Assembly (NCBI RefSeq): GCF_900116435.1
Contig: NZ_FPAZ01000022.1
Location: 1-61,233 of the forward strand
Length of the DNA stretch: 61,233 bases
Direction: 5' to 3'
Origin: Pseudoalteromonas lipolytica
GTDB lineage: Bacteria; Pseudomonadota; Gammaproteobacteria; Enterobacterales; Alteromonadaceae
A model generated the notes under the pieces. That model was not told the DNA's origin. It saw only the letters and a list, made by a program, of their open reading frames with translations, and did not search any database. Of the stretch, positions 43,603 through 51,726 are shown piece by piece; positions within the stretch are counted from its first letter, which is position 1; each line of letters begins with the position of its first letter. A program made the position numbers and the translations under genes.

Positions 43603-45054
43603 ATGCAATTTCGTACCATAATAAAAATTCTCGGCCAGCTGGTGGCGTTATTTAGTATCACGATGGTCCCACCGGCACTGGTGTCTTTAATTTATAAAGA
43701 CGGTGGGGGTGTGCCGTTCGTTCTTGCGTTTATTTTTAGCGTTGTTATTGGTTTAGCTGCATATTACCCAAACCGTCATGAGCATGGTGATTTAAAAGCC
43801 CGCGAAGGCTTTTTAATTGTGGTGTTGTTCTGGCTGGTACTTGGCAGCTTTGCTGCTGTGCCTTTAGTGTTCTTACAGGAACCAAACCTATCTCTCGCTG
43901 ACTCGGTATTTGAGGCCTTCTCGGGGCTGACTACCACAGGAGCAACCGTTTTAACGGGAATTGAATACTTACCCAAATCAGTGCTTTTTTATCGTCAGCA
44001 ACTGCAGTGGCTAGGTGGTATGGGGATCATTGTATTGGCCGTCGCTGTATTACCGATGCTAGGTGTTGGTGGTATGCAGTTATACCGTGCTGAAACTCCA
44101 GGGCCTGTTAAAGACTCGAAAATGACCCCGCGGATTGCCGATACCGCCAAACACCTTTGGTACATTTATGTGTCGCTGACCATCGCATGTACGCTTGCCT
44201 ATTGGGGAGCGGGTATGGATTGGTTTGATGCGATTTGTCATGCTTTCTCAACCATCGCAATTGGGGGATTCTCTACATACGATGCGTCTATGGGGCAATT
44301 TGACAGCCCATTAATAAACTTTATTTGTGTGGTGTTTTTGCTGATTGCGGCGATTAACTTTTCGTTGCACTACGCTGCGGTCTCCTCGCGCAGTATTCGT
44401 GTTTACTTGCGCGACCCTGAATTTAAAGTGTTTTTACTTATTCAGTTAGCGCTAGTGATTATTTGTTTTACGGTACTCTCTTCTAATAATATTTATGCAG
44501 ATGGTGATGAAACGCTCGATCAAGCAATGTTTCAAGCTGTCTCTATGAGTACTACCGCGGGCTTTGCGACAGATAATTTTTCTGCTTGGCCATTGTTCTT
44601 ACCTATCTTACTTATTTTTTCGAGCTTTATCGGCGGCTGTGCGGGCTCGACGGGCGGCGGTATGAAAGTTGTAAGGGTTTTCCTTCTGTACTTGCAAGGG
44701 ATACGTGAATTAAACCGCTTAGTTCACCCGCGGGCTATATACTCTATAAAGCTCGGTCGTAAAGCGCTCCCCGATAAAGTGGTCGAAGCCGTTTGGGGGT
44801 TCTTTTCTGCTTATGCACTGGTTTTTGTTATTATCATGCTGGCCTTAATGGGCACAGGCATGGACAATATAAGTGCTTTTTCAGCGACGGCGGCGTGTTT
44901 AAACAACTTAGGCCCAGGTTTGGGTGAAGTCGCGGCGCATTATGGCGCGATATCTGATACGGCAAAGTGGTTGTTAACAATCGCGATGGTGTTTGGTCGT
45001 CTTGAAATATTCACTTTATTAGTTTTATTTACCCCAACATTCTGGCGCGGTTAA
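43603..45054 (+). CDS. trkH: Trk system potassium uptake protein TrkH
   Basis: The pore-forming subunit of the low-affinity Trk K+ uptake system. The 483-residue length equals E. coli TrkH. It has repeated two-helix-plus-pore-loop units with filter-like SGLTTTGATVLTG, FSTIAIGGFSTYD, STTAGFATDNFSAW and NNLGPGLGEV, plus the intramembrane loop GGCAGSTGGGMKVVR that gates the pore. Its partner TrkA is encoded 2.4 kb away on the opposite strand; the EF-hand array lies between. Confidence 0.96.
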   Translation: MQFRTIIKILGQLVALFSITMVPPALVSLIYKDGGGVPFVLAFIFSVVIGLAAYYPNRHEHGDLKAREGFLIVVLFWLVLGSFAAVPLVFLQEPNLSLADSVFEAFSGLTTTGATVLTGIEYLPKSVLFYRQQLQWLGGMGIIVLAVAVLPMLGVGGMQLYRAETPGPVKDSKMTPRIADTAKHLWYIYVSLTIACTLAYWGAGMDWFDAICHAFSTIAIGGFSTYDASMGQFDSPLINFICVVFLLIAAINFSLHYAAVSSRSIRVYLRDPEFKVFLLIQLALVIICFTVLSSNNIYADGDETLDQAMFQAVSMSTTAGFATDNFSAWPLFLPILLIFSSFIGGCAGSTGGGMKVVRVFLLYLQGIRELNRLVHPRAIYSIKLGRKALPDKVVEAVWGFFSAYALVFVIIMLALMGTGMDNISAFSATAACLNNLGPGLGEVAAHYGAISDTAKWLLTIAMVFGRLEIFTLLVLFTPTFWRG

Positions 45055-45091
45055 GGTTTTATTTGGTTATTTTTCAAGGAGTAGAGAAACA

Positions 45092-45754
45092 ATGCCAAAA
45101 ACGCAGCAGCAACTTAATTTAGAAAAACTAACCTATATACCCGCAGGGAGTGTGGTCGATGTTGAAATAATAACTGCGACAGAAAGTAAGCGTGTCAAAA
45201 TTGAATTTATTGGCTTACTTAACGAGCAGTACATCATACTTAACTATCCCCCTGTAAAACGTTTGCCGAATGCGGGTGACTTTATCAAAGAGGGGGTTAT
45301 GGTGATTGTTCGGGCTGTTTTAGAAAGCGGGGGTGGGCAGGTTATTGCATTTCGTCAGCAGATAAAAGCCGTTGCTTCACACCCTTGTCGATTGATATTT
45401 TTACATTTTCCCCAACAAGTACAACTCTTTAGCTTGCGCAGCGAAGCGCGGATCCCCACTTTGTTTCCCGCCAAGCTTGTTATAGATGAACAAGTATATG
45501 AAGGCGTAATTAAAGACATTTCACTTGCCGGTGTGCAATTTGAGATTAACAGCGAGGCCGACCTTAGTCATTTGAAAGCACAAGCGTGTCAGGTGGTGCT
45601 CAGTAAACGTGAATTTACAGGCAAGGTATGCAGAGTCCGCAAACGAGAGTCGGGCTATCAGTTTGGTGTGCAGCTCAATACCAGTGAAAATGAAATGAAC
45701 GTCTTTATGAAAGAGCACCTCATAGACCTTTCGGTATTAGAGATAACGAGTTAA
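45092..45754 (+). CDS. PilZ domain protein (YcgR-like)
   Basis: A 220-residue protein with a probable YcgR-type N-terminal domain (about residues 10-105) and a C-terminal PilZ domain. The PilZ c-di-GMP signatures are present: RSEAR (RxxxR) and DISLAG (DxSxxG). It is therefore a likely c-di-GMP effector, perhaps acting on flagella or surface behaviour; no flagellar gene is in the window. Start ATG 45092 has GGAG upstream. It is 37 nt after trkH, possibly in the same transcript. Confidence 0.88.
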   Translation: MPKTQQQLNLEKLTYIPAGSVVDVEIITATESKRVKIEFIGLLNEQYIILNYPPVKRLPNAGDFIKEGVMVIVRAVLESGGGQVIAFRQQIKAVASHPCRLIFLHFPQQVQLFSLRSEARIPTLFPAKLVIDEQVYEGVIKDISLAGVQFEINSEADLSHLKAQACQVVLSKREFTGKVCRVRKRESGYQFGVQLNTSENEMNVFMKEHLIDLSVLEITS

Positions 45755-46224
45755 CGAGCATTGATTCGCCATTTTGCAACAAAATGACTGTTTTTCACTT
45801 TTTCTCTAAAAATTAATCAAAAATAATCGATATAAATATATAAAACCCATTTAAATCAGATGATTAAGCGTTAAAAATATTTTTATTTTTTTTGAGGCGT
45901 GTTGCCATTCATCTACGGTTTAGCCCCCACACGCAATATTTTCTCTGTTTTAGTGACAAAAAACGGCAGATGTCTCTGTTTTTGCTTTTTTAACTTATTG
46001 ATTAATAGATAAAAAATTTTCTCACCTCATTGCTTGTTGCTAAAAAGCAACAAAATAACAGCCAGTTTTCCCCTAATTTACTAAAAAACAAACTTAACCT
46101 CATGATTTATAGCGTTTTTTAAACTTTGGCATTGAAGTTGAAATAGTTAAAGCGAACACAGAGAAAGTTGATTTAGGAATTAGTCCTCTATCGCAGTTTA
46201 GACAACATTGAAGGAATAGTGATT
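45755..46224. other. Long AT-rich intergenic region upstream of the EF-hand array
   Basis: About 470 bp without a credible gene. It contains a 7-bp hairpin TTGTTGC/GCAACAA (46034-46053) without a following T run. The promoter of the first EF-hand gene must lie here; I see no confident -35/-10 pair and no recognisable riboswitch. A small RNA is possible but unsupported. Confidence 0.4.
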
Positions 46225-46437
46225 ATGAAAACGTTACACAAAACATGTGCACTTATTGCCCTTGTCGCTTCATCAACTGCATTTGCAGCGGTGGATTTTG
46301 AAACGCTAGATGTCGATGGCGATGGAGCAATCAGTAAAAGCGAAGCATCTGTAAGCTCACCGTTAATGAGCCAGTTTAAAGAGCTTGATACCGACGGTAA
46401 TGGCGAACTATCAAAAGAAGAGTTCGCGAAAGCATAA
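46225..46437 (+). CDS. Small secreted EF-hand protein, copy 1
   Basis: A 70-residue protein: signal peptide of about 21 residues (ending STAFA) and a mature part of about 49 residues consisting of two calcium-binding loops, DVDGDGAISKSE and DTDGNGELSKEE, each with acidic or polar ligands at 1, 3, 5, 9 and 12. It is a minimal paired EF-hand domain with nothing else, so a periplasmic Ca2+ buffer or sensor is plausible; this is inference. Start ATG 46225 with AAGGA nine bases upstream. First of four tandem paralogues. Confidence 0.9.
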   Translation: MKTLHKTCALIALVASSTAFAAVDFETLDVDGDGAISKSEASVSSPLMSQFKELDTDGNGELSKEEFAKA

Positions 46438-46501
46438 TTTCAGTGTAAGGACACATTGAAAAGGACTTCTTACTTAAAGCTACTATTTGAAGGATTACAT
46501 T

Positions 46502-46714
46502 ATGAACACAGTAAATAAAACATTAGCCCTTGTGGCACTTATCTCTTCATCAGCCGCATTTGCGATGAGCGATTTCGAAACGCTAGACGTTGATGGCAAT
46601 GGCGTTATTAGCCAAAGCGAAGCATCCGTCGATGCAGAGCTAATGAGTAAGTTTAGCGAATTAGACACTGACGGTAACGGTGAGTTATCAAAACAAGAAT
46701 TTTCAAAAGCTTAA
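46502..46714 (+). CDS. Small secreted EF-hand protein, copy 2
   Basis: A 70-residue paralogue of copy 1, 64 nt downstream. Signal peptide ends SSAAFA; the calcium loops are DVDGNGVISQSE and DTDGNGELSKQE. Start ATG 46502 has AAGGA seven bases upstream; the in-frame TTG at 46487 overlaps that site and is rejected. The Asp-to-Asn change at loop position 5 in the first EF-hand is tolerated in the family. Confidence 0.9.
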   Translation: MNTVNKTLALVALISSSAAFAMSDFETLDVDGNGVISQSEASVDAELMSKFSELDTDGNGELSKQEFSKA

Positions 46715-46860
46715 TGAAATTAAGCAAGCCAAGTTATCTAGCTGATTAGTTCTGAGCTGCCAAAGACAGCCTAAATGGATAAGGGAATCCATGACAAAGA
46801 ACAACCAGGAGCGTGTGATCAGCTAACACTTTTTTAGTTAAATATTGAAGGAATATGATT

Positions 46861-47076
46861 ATGAAGACAGTAAATAAAACACTAGCCCTAATTGCACTTG
46901 CATCTTCTTCAGCTGTTTTTGCTGCCACTGACTTTGATACATTGGATGTAGATGGCGATGGCGTGATAAGCAAAAGTGAAGCATCAGTCGACGCAAAAAT
47001 CATGTCACAATTTAAAACACTGGATGTCGATGGTGATGGCGTACTGACTGAAACAGAATTTTCAGCGGCCGAGTAA
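46861..47076 (+). CDS. Small secreted EF-hand protein, copy 3
   Basis: A 71-residue paralogue, 146 nt after copy 2, the largest gap in the array. The signal peptide ends SSAVFA; calcium loops are DVDGDGVISKSE and DVDGDGVLTETE, the second being the most divergent from the other copies. The start ATG 46861 aligns with copy 1 and has AAGGA upstream; ATG 46855 is an alternative. Its leader around GAAGGAATA-TGATTATGAA resembles that of copy 1, suggesting duplication of the whole unit. Confidence 0.9.
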   Translation: MKTVNKTLALIALASSSAVFAATDFDTLDVDGDGVISKSEASVDAKIMSQFKTLDVDGDGVLTETEFSAAE

Positions 47077-47147
47077 CAAAGCCAATTTCCACTAAACAGG
47101 GATCTCAGAAACGGACTTCACTCTTTTCAAATTTTGAGGCAGTTATT

Positions 47148-47366
47148 ATGAAACACATCAACACAACATTGGCTATTTTAGCATTAGCAACGTCATCAGC
47201 AGCGTTTGCTCAAGGCGTCAGTTTTTCTACATTTGATACCAACGGCGATGGCGTGATCAGCAAAGAAGAAGCATCAGTAAATATGCAGCTTGAAAAACTA
47301 TTTCCTGAGCTTGATAGCGATGGTAACGGAGAGCTTTCAAAAGAAGAGTTCGCACAGATTCAATAG
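47148..47366 (+). CDS. Small secreted EF-hand protein, copy 4
   Basis: A 72-residue paralogue, 71 nt after copy 3. Signal peptide ends SSAAFA; calcium loops are DTNGDGVISKEE and DSDGNGELSKEE. The region between the loops (ASVNMQLEKLFPEL) differs most from the other three copies. Start ATG 47148 with GAGG upstream. It ends the array and is followed by a terminator shared with trkA. Confidence 0.88.
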   Translation: MKHINTTLAILALATSSAAFAQGVSFSTFDTNGDGVISKEEASVNMQLEKLFPELDSDGNGELSKEEFAQIQ

Positions 47367-47413
47367 GTTCGTAACCAGAGACTCTGGTTAACTACTTTCA
47401 CTTCAAGAGTCGT

Positions 47414-47439
47414 AAAGCAGCCGTCATGGCTGCTTTTTT
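47414..47439. terminator. Bidirectional terminator between the EF-hand array and trkA
   Basis: A perfect 9-bp inverted repeat AAAGCAGCC/GGCTGCTTT with a GTCAT loop and a T run, between convergent genes. Confidence 0.9.
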
Positions 47440-47456
47440 ATTTTCATGTTTTTGGT

Positions 47457-48833
47457 CTATAAGAAAATAGCACTGACTTGGAACAGCTTTTCAACAACCG
47501 TGATGTGTTTCTTGTCGATTAGGAACATGATCACATGGTCACCCGACTGAATCACCGTATCATCATGAGCAATGAGTACATCGTCATTACGCACAATTGC
47601 ACCAATAGTGGTGCCTGCGGGTAGCTTGATATCGGCAATCGCGCGGCCAACAACTTTCGATGTATGTTCATCGCCATGGGCTACGGCTTCAATTGCTTCA
47701 GCCGCGCCTTTACGTAATGAATAAACGTTAACGATATCACCGCGGCGAACATGCGTTAACAGAGCTGAGATAGTCGCTTGTTGTGGTGAAATGGCAATAT
47801 CTATTTCACCGCCTTGAACGAGGTCAACATAGGCGCCGCGTTGGATCAGCACCATGGTTTTTTGTGCGCCCATGCGTTTAGCAAGCATGGCCGACATAAT
47901 GTTTGCTTCGTCGTCGTTTGTAACAGCAATGAACACATCAACTTGTTCAATGTGCTCTTCTGAGAGCAGTTCTTGATCAGAGGCGTCACCACAGAACACA
48001 ACGGTATTGTCGAGTAACTCAGAGAGCTGTGCCGCACGTTCTTTATTACGCTCAAGAAGTTTAACACTGTGATTTTTTTCTAGTGAGCGCGCCAAACCTG
48101 CACCAATATTACCCCCACCTGCAATCATGATTTTCTTGTATGAGCGTTCAAGTTTTTGCAGCTCATTCATGACCGCTCGAATGTGTTTTGTTGCGGCGAT
48201 AAAGAACACTTCATCGTCAGCCTCAATCACGGTTGTGCCGAGTGGTTTAATTGCTTTACCTTGTCGGTAAATTGCTGCTACACGGGTTTCTACATTGGGA
48301 ATATGTTCTTTCAATGCCGACAGCGCATACCCAACTAATAAGCCACCATAGTAAGCTTTTACTGCAACCAGTGATAACATACCATCAGCGAACTGCAGCA
48401 CTTGTAAAGCACCCGGATAGTCTATTAATCGACGAATATACTTAGTCACTAAGGCTTCTGGAGCAATGTAGTGATCAACCGGTAAGTCGTCATTATGGAA
48501 CAGCTTTTCGCGGTACTTTAAGTATTGCTCTGAGCGAATACGCGCAATTTTGGTGGGCGTATTAAAAATACTGTAGGCGACTTGGCAGGCAACCATGTTC
48601 ACTTCATCAGAACTGGTTACCGCAATAATCATATCGGCGTCTTCTGCGCCTGCGCGACGCAGTACATCTGGGTGAGCACTGTGACCAGTAACCCCCTGTA
48701 GATCGTACTTATCTTGCAGCTCGCGTAAGCGGTTACCGTCGATATCAACCACTGTGATCTCGTTTTGCTCACCAACGAGGTTTTCTGCTAATGTGCCGCC
48801 GACTTGTCCGGCACCGAGTATGATTATTTTCAT
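47457..48833 (-). CDS. trkA: Trk system potassium transporter TrkA
   Basis: The cytoplasmic gating subunit of Trk, with two tandem RCK (NAD/ATP-binding) halves. The 458-residue length equals E. coli TrkA. The first Rossmann motif is ILGAGQVGGTLAENL; the second, at about residue 234, is IAGGGNIGAGLARSL. It is the last gene of def-fmt-rsmB-trkA, as in E. coli. TrkH is encoded 2.4 kb away, in contrast to E. coli where the two are far apart. Confidence 0.97.
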   Translation of the reverse strand: MKIIILGAGQVGGTLAENLVGEQNEITVVDIDGNRLRELQDKYDLQGVTGHSAHPDVLRRAGAEDADMIIAVTSSDEVNMVACQVAYSIFNTPTKIARIRSEQYLKYREKLFHNDDLPVDHYIAPEALVTKYIRRLIDYPGALQVLQFADGMLSLVAVKAYYGGLLVGYALSALKEHIPNVETRVAAIYRQGKAIKPLGTTVIEADDEVFFIAATKHIRAVMNELQKLERSYKKIMIAGGGNIGAGLARSLEKNHSVKLLERNKERAAQLSELLDNTVVFCGDASDQELLSEEHIEQVDVFIAVTNDDEANIMSAMLAKRMGAQKTMVLIQRGAYVDLVQGGEIDIAISPQQATISALLTHVRRGDIVNVYSLRKGAAEAIEAVAHGDEHTSKVVGRAIADIKLPAGTTIGAIVRNDDVLIAHDDTVIQSGDHVIMFLIDKKHITVVEKLFQVSAIFL

Positions 48834-48842
48834 GGTGTATTC

Positions 48843-50132
48843 TTATGAATGTTTTTTAACTAGCTTTGCATAGTAGAAACCATCGCTCTCACCCGGTAGC
48901 AATTGCAAGCCAGGTAACGTTGGAGTATCGTTTTCATGCAGTGGTATATGCTCTGCATTGCTGTTGTTAGCAAGAAACGTGGCAACTTGTTGCTGATTTT
49001 CTTGTGGTAACACTGAGCAGGTTGCATACACTAACGTACCACCCGGTTTAAGCAGAGGCCAGATACTGTTGAGAATATCACCTTGTAAGTGTGCAAGGTC
49101 TTCAATATCTGATGCTCTACGCAACCATTTAATATCAGGGTGGCGACGAATAACACCGGTGGCAGAACAAGGCACATCAAGTAAAATTCGATCGAACTGC
49201 TTTTCGTCCCACCAAATATGCGGCTGTGATGCATCGGCACACTGCAAATCAGCGGCAAGGCCAATACGTACTAAATTTTGCTTTACACGCTCTAAGCGTT
49301 CACTGTCGCTATCTAGTGCTAATACATCGGCATCAGCAAGCTCCAAAATATGGCAGGTTTTACCGCCTGGCGCTGCACAGGCATCAAGAATCAGCTCATC
49401 ATCTTGTGGATCTAAAAAACGTGCTGCTAACTGCGCCGCCGCATCTTGAACAGAGCATGCACCTGTTTCAAACTCAGGTAAAGAAAATACATCGCATGGC
49501 TTGGCAAGTTTAATACCATCTGGAAAATCAGCATTGAGGCTGTGTTCAATGTCATTTGCTTTGAGCATGTCGCTGTATTCTTGCGTGCTATATTGTGCTT
49601 GATTTACACGTAACCACATTGGAGCTTGTTGTTGGTTTGCTTCAAGAATATCTTGCCAGTTATCAGGGTAGGCTGCTGTAACGTGCTTAATAAACCACCC
49701 TGGGTGGTTGTATTGGCAAACAGGGATTTGCTTGGCTTTTTCTTCAAGCTCGGCTTGTTCACGTTGGAAACTTCGTAAAATAGCGTTGATTAAGCCTTTT
49801 AAACCTAGCGCACGCATTTGTTGTAATGCATTAACGGTTTCACTGATAGCGGCATGCGGTGGAACACGCATATGCTGAAGTTGGTAAATGCCCACATACA
49901 GCAAGAACTGAAAAATACGGCGCTTGCCTTTTAGCGGTTGATCTAAAAGTTGCTGACAGTAATTTTCGAGGCTAGGTAAATAACGCAGCACACCGTAGCA
50001 AATTTGTTGTAGTAAGGCTTTATCTTTTGGCGATAAACCTTGGCTTGCAAAGGGCAATTCTTGGTTTAACGATGCACCTTTATCAACCACGTTATACAGA
50101 GTTTCAGCAGCAAGTGCTCTAACATTACTCAT
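48843..50132 (-). CDS. rsmB: 16S rRNA (cytosine-967-C5)-methyltransferase RsmB
   Basis: Methylates C967 of 16S rRNA. The 429-residue length equals E. coli RsmB (Sun). An N-terminal NusB-like RNA-binding domain (LAAETLYNVVDKGASLNQEL) precedes the SAM-binding methyltransferase domain with ILDACAAPGGKTCHILELA, the LDVPCSATGV motif IV cysteine and YATCSVLPQEN motif VI cysteine. It overlaps the 3' end of fmt by 8 nt, implying translational coupling. Confidence 0.97.
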   Translation of the reverse strand: MSNVRALAAETLYNVVDKGASLNQELPFASQGLSPKDKALLQQICYGVLRYLPSLENYCQQLLDQPLKGKRRIFQFLLYVGIYQLQHMRVPPHAAISETVNALQQMRALGLKGLINAILRSFQREQAELEEKAKQIPVCQYNHPGWFIKHVTAAYPDNWQDILEANQQQAPMWLRVNQAQYSTQEYSDMLKANDIEHSLNADFPDGIKLAKPCDVFSLPEFETGACSVQDAAAQLAARFLDPQDDELILDACAAPGGKTCHILELADADVLALDSDSERLERVKQNLVRIGLAADLQCADASQPHIWWDEKQFDRILLDVPCSATGVIRRHPDIKWLRRASDIEDLAHLQGDILNSIWPLLKPGGTLVYATCSVLPQENQQQVATFLANNSNAEHIPLHENDTPTLPGLQLLPGESDGFYYAKLVKKHS

Positions 50133-51078
50133 TGTTTTGCCCTAATACTGAGCCAGGTTCAACCCAGTCGCTGCGGCCATTTAAAAAATCGCTCACTGCC
50201 ATTGGTTTTTTGCCTTGCGGTTGAAGTAGGGTGATCTTAAGTGCATCTTGACCGCAGGCAACGGTAACACCTTGCTTATCAGCGGCGATAATTTTACCTG
50301 CTTCAGCGGTGTGAGAGACGATTTCAGCCTGCCAAATCTTTACCGTTTGACCTGCCATTTGGGTAAAGCAAACAGGCCATGGATTAAAGGCGCGAATATT
50401 ACGCTCAATTTGTGCTGCGTCCTGGGTCCAATCAATGTTTGCTTCGTCTTTAGAGAGCTTTTTCGCATAATTGGCAAGATTGTCATCTTGTTTTTCAGGT
50501 ACTATCTCACCGGCAGCAAGGCGGTTTATCGTACTAATGAGCGCATCAGGTCCAAGTGCCGCAAGCTTGTCGTAAAGTGAACTGCTGGTTTCTGCGCTAT
50601 CGATTGGACAGCGACTAATATGGAGCATATCGCCGGTATCTAAGCCTTCATCCATCTGCATTATGGTTACGCCGGTTTCATTGTCGCCAGCCCAAATTGC
50701 ACGTTGAATCGGTGCTGCACCGCGCCAACGCGGTAAAATCGAACCATGAACATTTAAGCAACCAAGGCGAGGTGTCTCTAAAACTGCTTTAGGTAGCAAT
50801 AAGCCATACGCGACCACAATCATGATGTCGGCGTTAAGGGTTTGTAGCTCAGCGAGCGCCTCATCTGACTTAAGAGACTCAGGTTGAAAAACGGGCAAAT
50901 TATGAGCAACAGCCAGCTCTTTTACTTCGCTTGCTTTTAGTTTTTTACCGCGACCCGCAGGGCGGTCTGGTTGGCTGTACACGCCAACAATGTCATGCTC
51001 TGAATCAATCAGTGCTTGTAAATGGCGCGCAGCAAAGTCTGGCGTACCAGCAAAAATAATGCGTAATGGTTGTGTCAC
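50125..51078 (-). CDS. fmt: Methionyl-tRNA formyltransferase
   Basis: Formylates the initiator Met-tRNA. The 317-residue protein has the Rossmann-type N-terminal domain IIFAGTPDFAARHLQAL, the formyl-THF-binding HGSILPRWRGAAPIQ with catalytic His, and the C-terminal OB-like tRNA-binding domain from about residue 206. It lies 23 nt after def, the standard def-fmt pair that adds and later removes the formyl group. Confidence 0.97.
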   Translation of the reverse strand: MTQPLRIIFAGTPDFAARHLQALIDSEHDIVGVYSQPDRPAGRGKKLKASEVKELAVAHNLPVFQPESLKSDEALAELQTLNADIMIVVAYGLLLPKAVLETPRLGCLNVHGSILPRWRGAAPIQRAIWAGDNETGVTIMQMDEGLDTGDMLHISRCPIDSAETSSSLYDKLAALGPDALISTINRLAAGEIVPEKQDDNLANYAKKLSKDEANIDWTQDAAQIERNIRAFNPWPVCFTQMAGQTVKIWQAEIVSHTAEAGKIIAADKQGVTVACGQDALKITLLQPQGKKPMAVSDFLNGRSDWVEPGSVLGQNNE

Positions 51079-51101
51079 AGAAATTCCTATCGATAAACTT
51101 A

Positions 51102-51608
51102 TTATTTAGCAGCGAGCTTTGCTTCTTTTTCAAGCTTTTTACGGATACGTTGGCGCTTTAATGGCGATAAATAATCAATAAACAGGGTGCCTTTAAGATG
51201 ATCAAGCTCATGCTGAATACAAATAGCCAGTAATTCATCAGCATCTAAACTGAATGCTTCGCCATGTTCGTTAAGCGCTTTAACAGTGACTGTTTCTGCA
51301 CGGTCAACTTTCGCATATGAATAAGGAACAGATAAACAACCTTCTTCGCTCACTGTTGAGCCATCTTTTTGAGTTATTTCTGGATTAATTAATACCAGTG
51401 GTTGGTCACGTTCTTCAGAGACATCGATGACCACGATTCGCTGGTGGATATCTACTTGCGTAGCTGCTAAGCCGATACCGTTTTCGTCATACATCGTTTC
51501 AAGCATATCTTTGACGATTTGACGAACTTCGTCGTTTACTTCTGGTACTTCTTTCGCGATTGTACGTAAACGCTCATCCGGAAATCTTAAAACTTCTAAC
51601 CTAGCCAT
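51102..51608 (-). CDS. def: Peptide deformylase
   Basis: Removes the N-formyl group from nascent proteins. The 168-residue protein has all three metalloprotease motifs: GIGLAATQ, EGCLSVP (cysteine ligand) and HELDH (two His ligands and catalytic Glu). First gene of def-fmt-rsmB-trkA, diverging from the LysM gene. The length matches E. coli Def (169). Confidence 0.98.
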   Translation of the reverse strand: MARLEVLRFPDERLRTIAKEVPEVNDEVRQIVKDMLETMYDENGIGLAATQVDIHQRIVVIDVSEERDQPLVLINPEITQKDGSTVSEEGCLSVPYSYAKVDRAETVTVKALNEHGEAFSLDADELLAICIQHELDHLKGTLFIDYLSPLKRQRIRKKLEKEAKLAAK

Positions 51609-51726
51609 AGTTACCTTTTACACTTGTGATTCATTTAGGGTATTGTATGCTCTTATTTTAGCCATTCGTGTTCACCTTTAACAGGTTTTGGTTGATAATA
51701 ATCTAAAAACAACACAAGGAAGCCAA

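Noticed and set aside
45755..46224. Riboswitch, CRISPR array or tRNA gene in the long gaps
   Set aside because: I looked for regularly spaced repeats, tRNA cloverleaf signatures and known riboswitch cores in this and the other gaps by eye and saw none. A covariance-model search would be needed to be certain.
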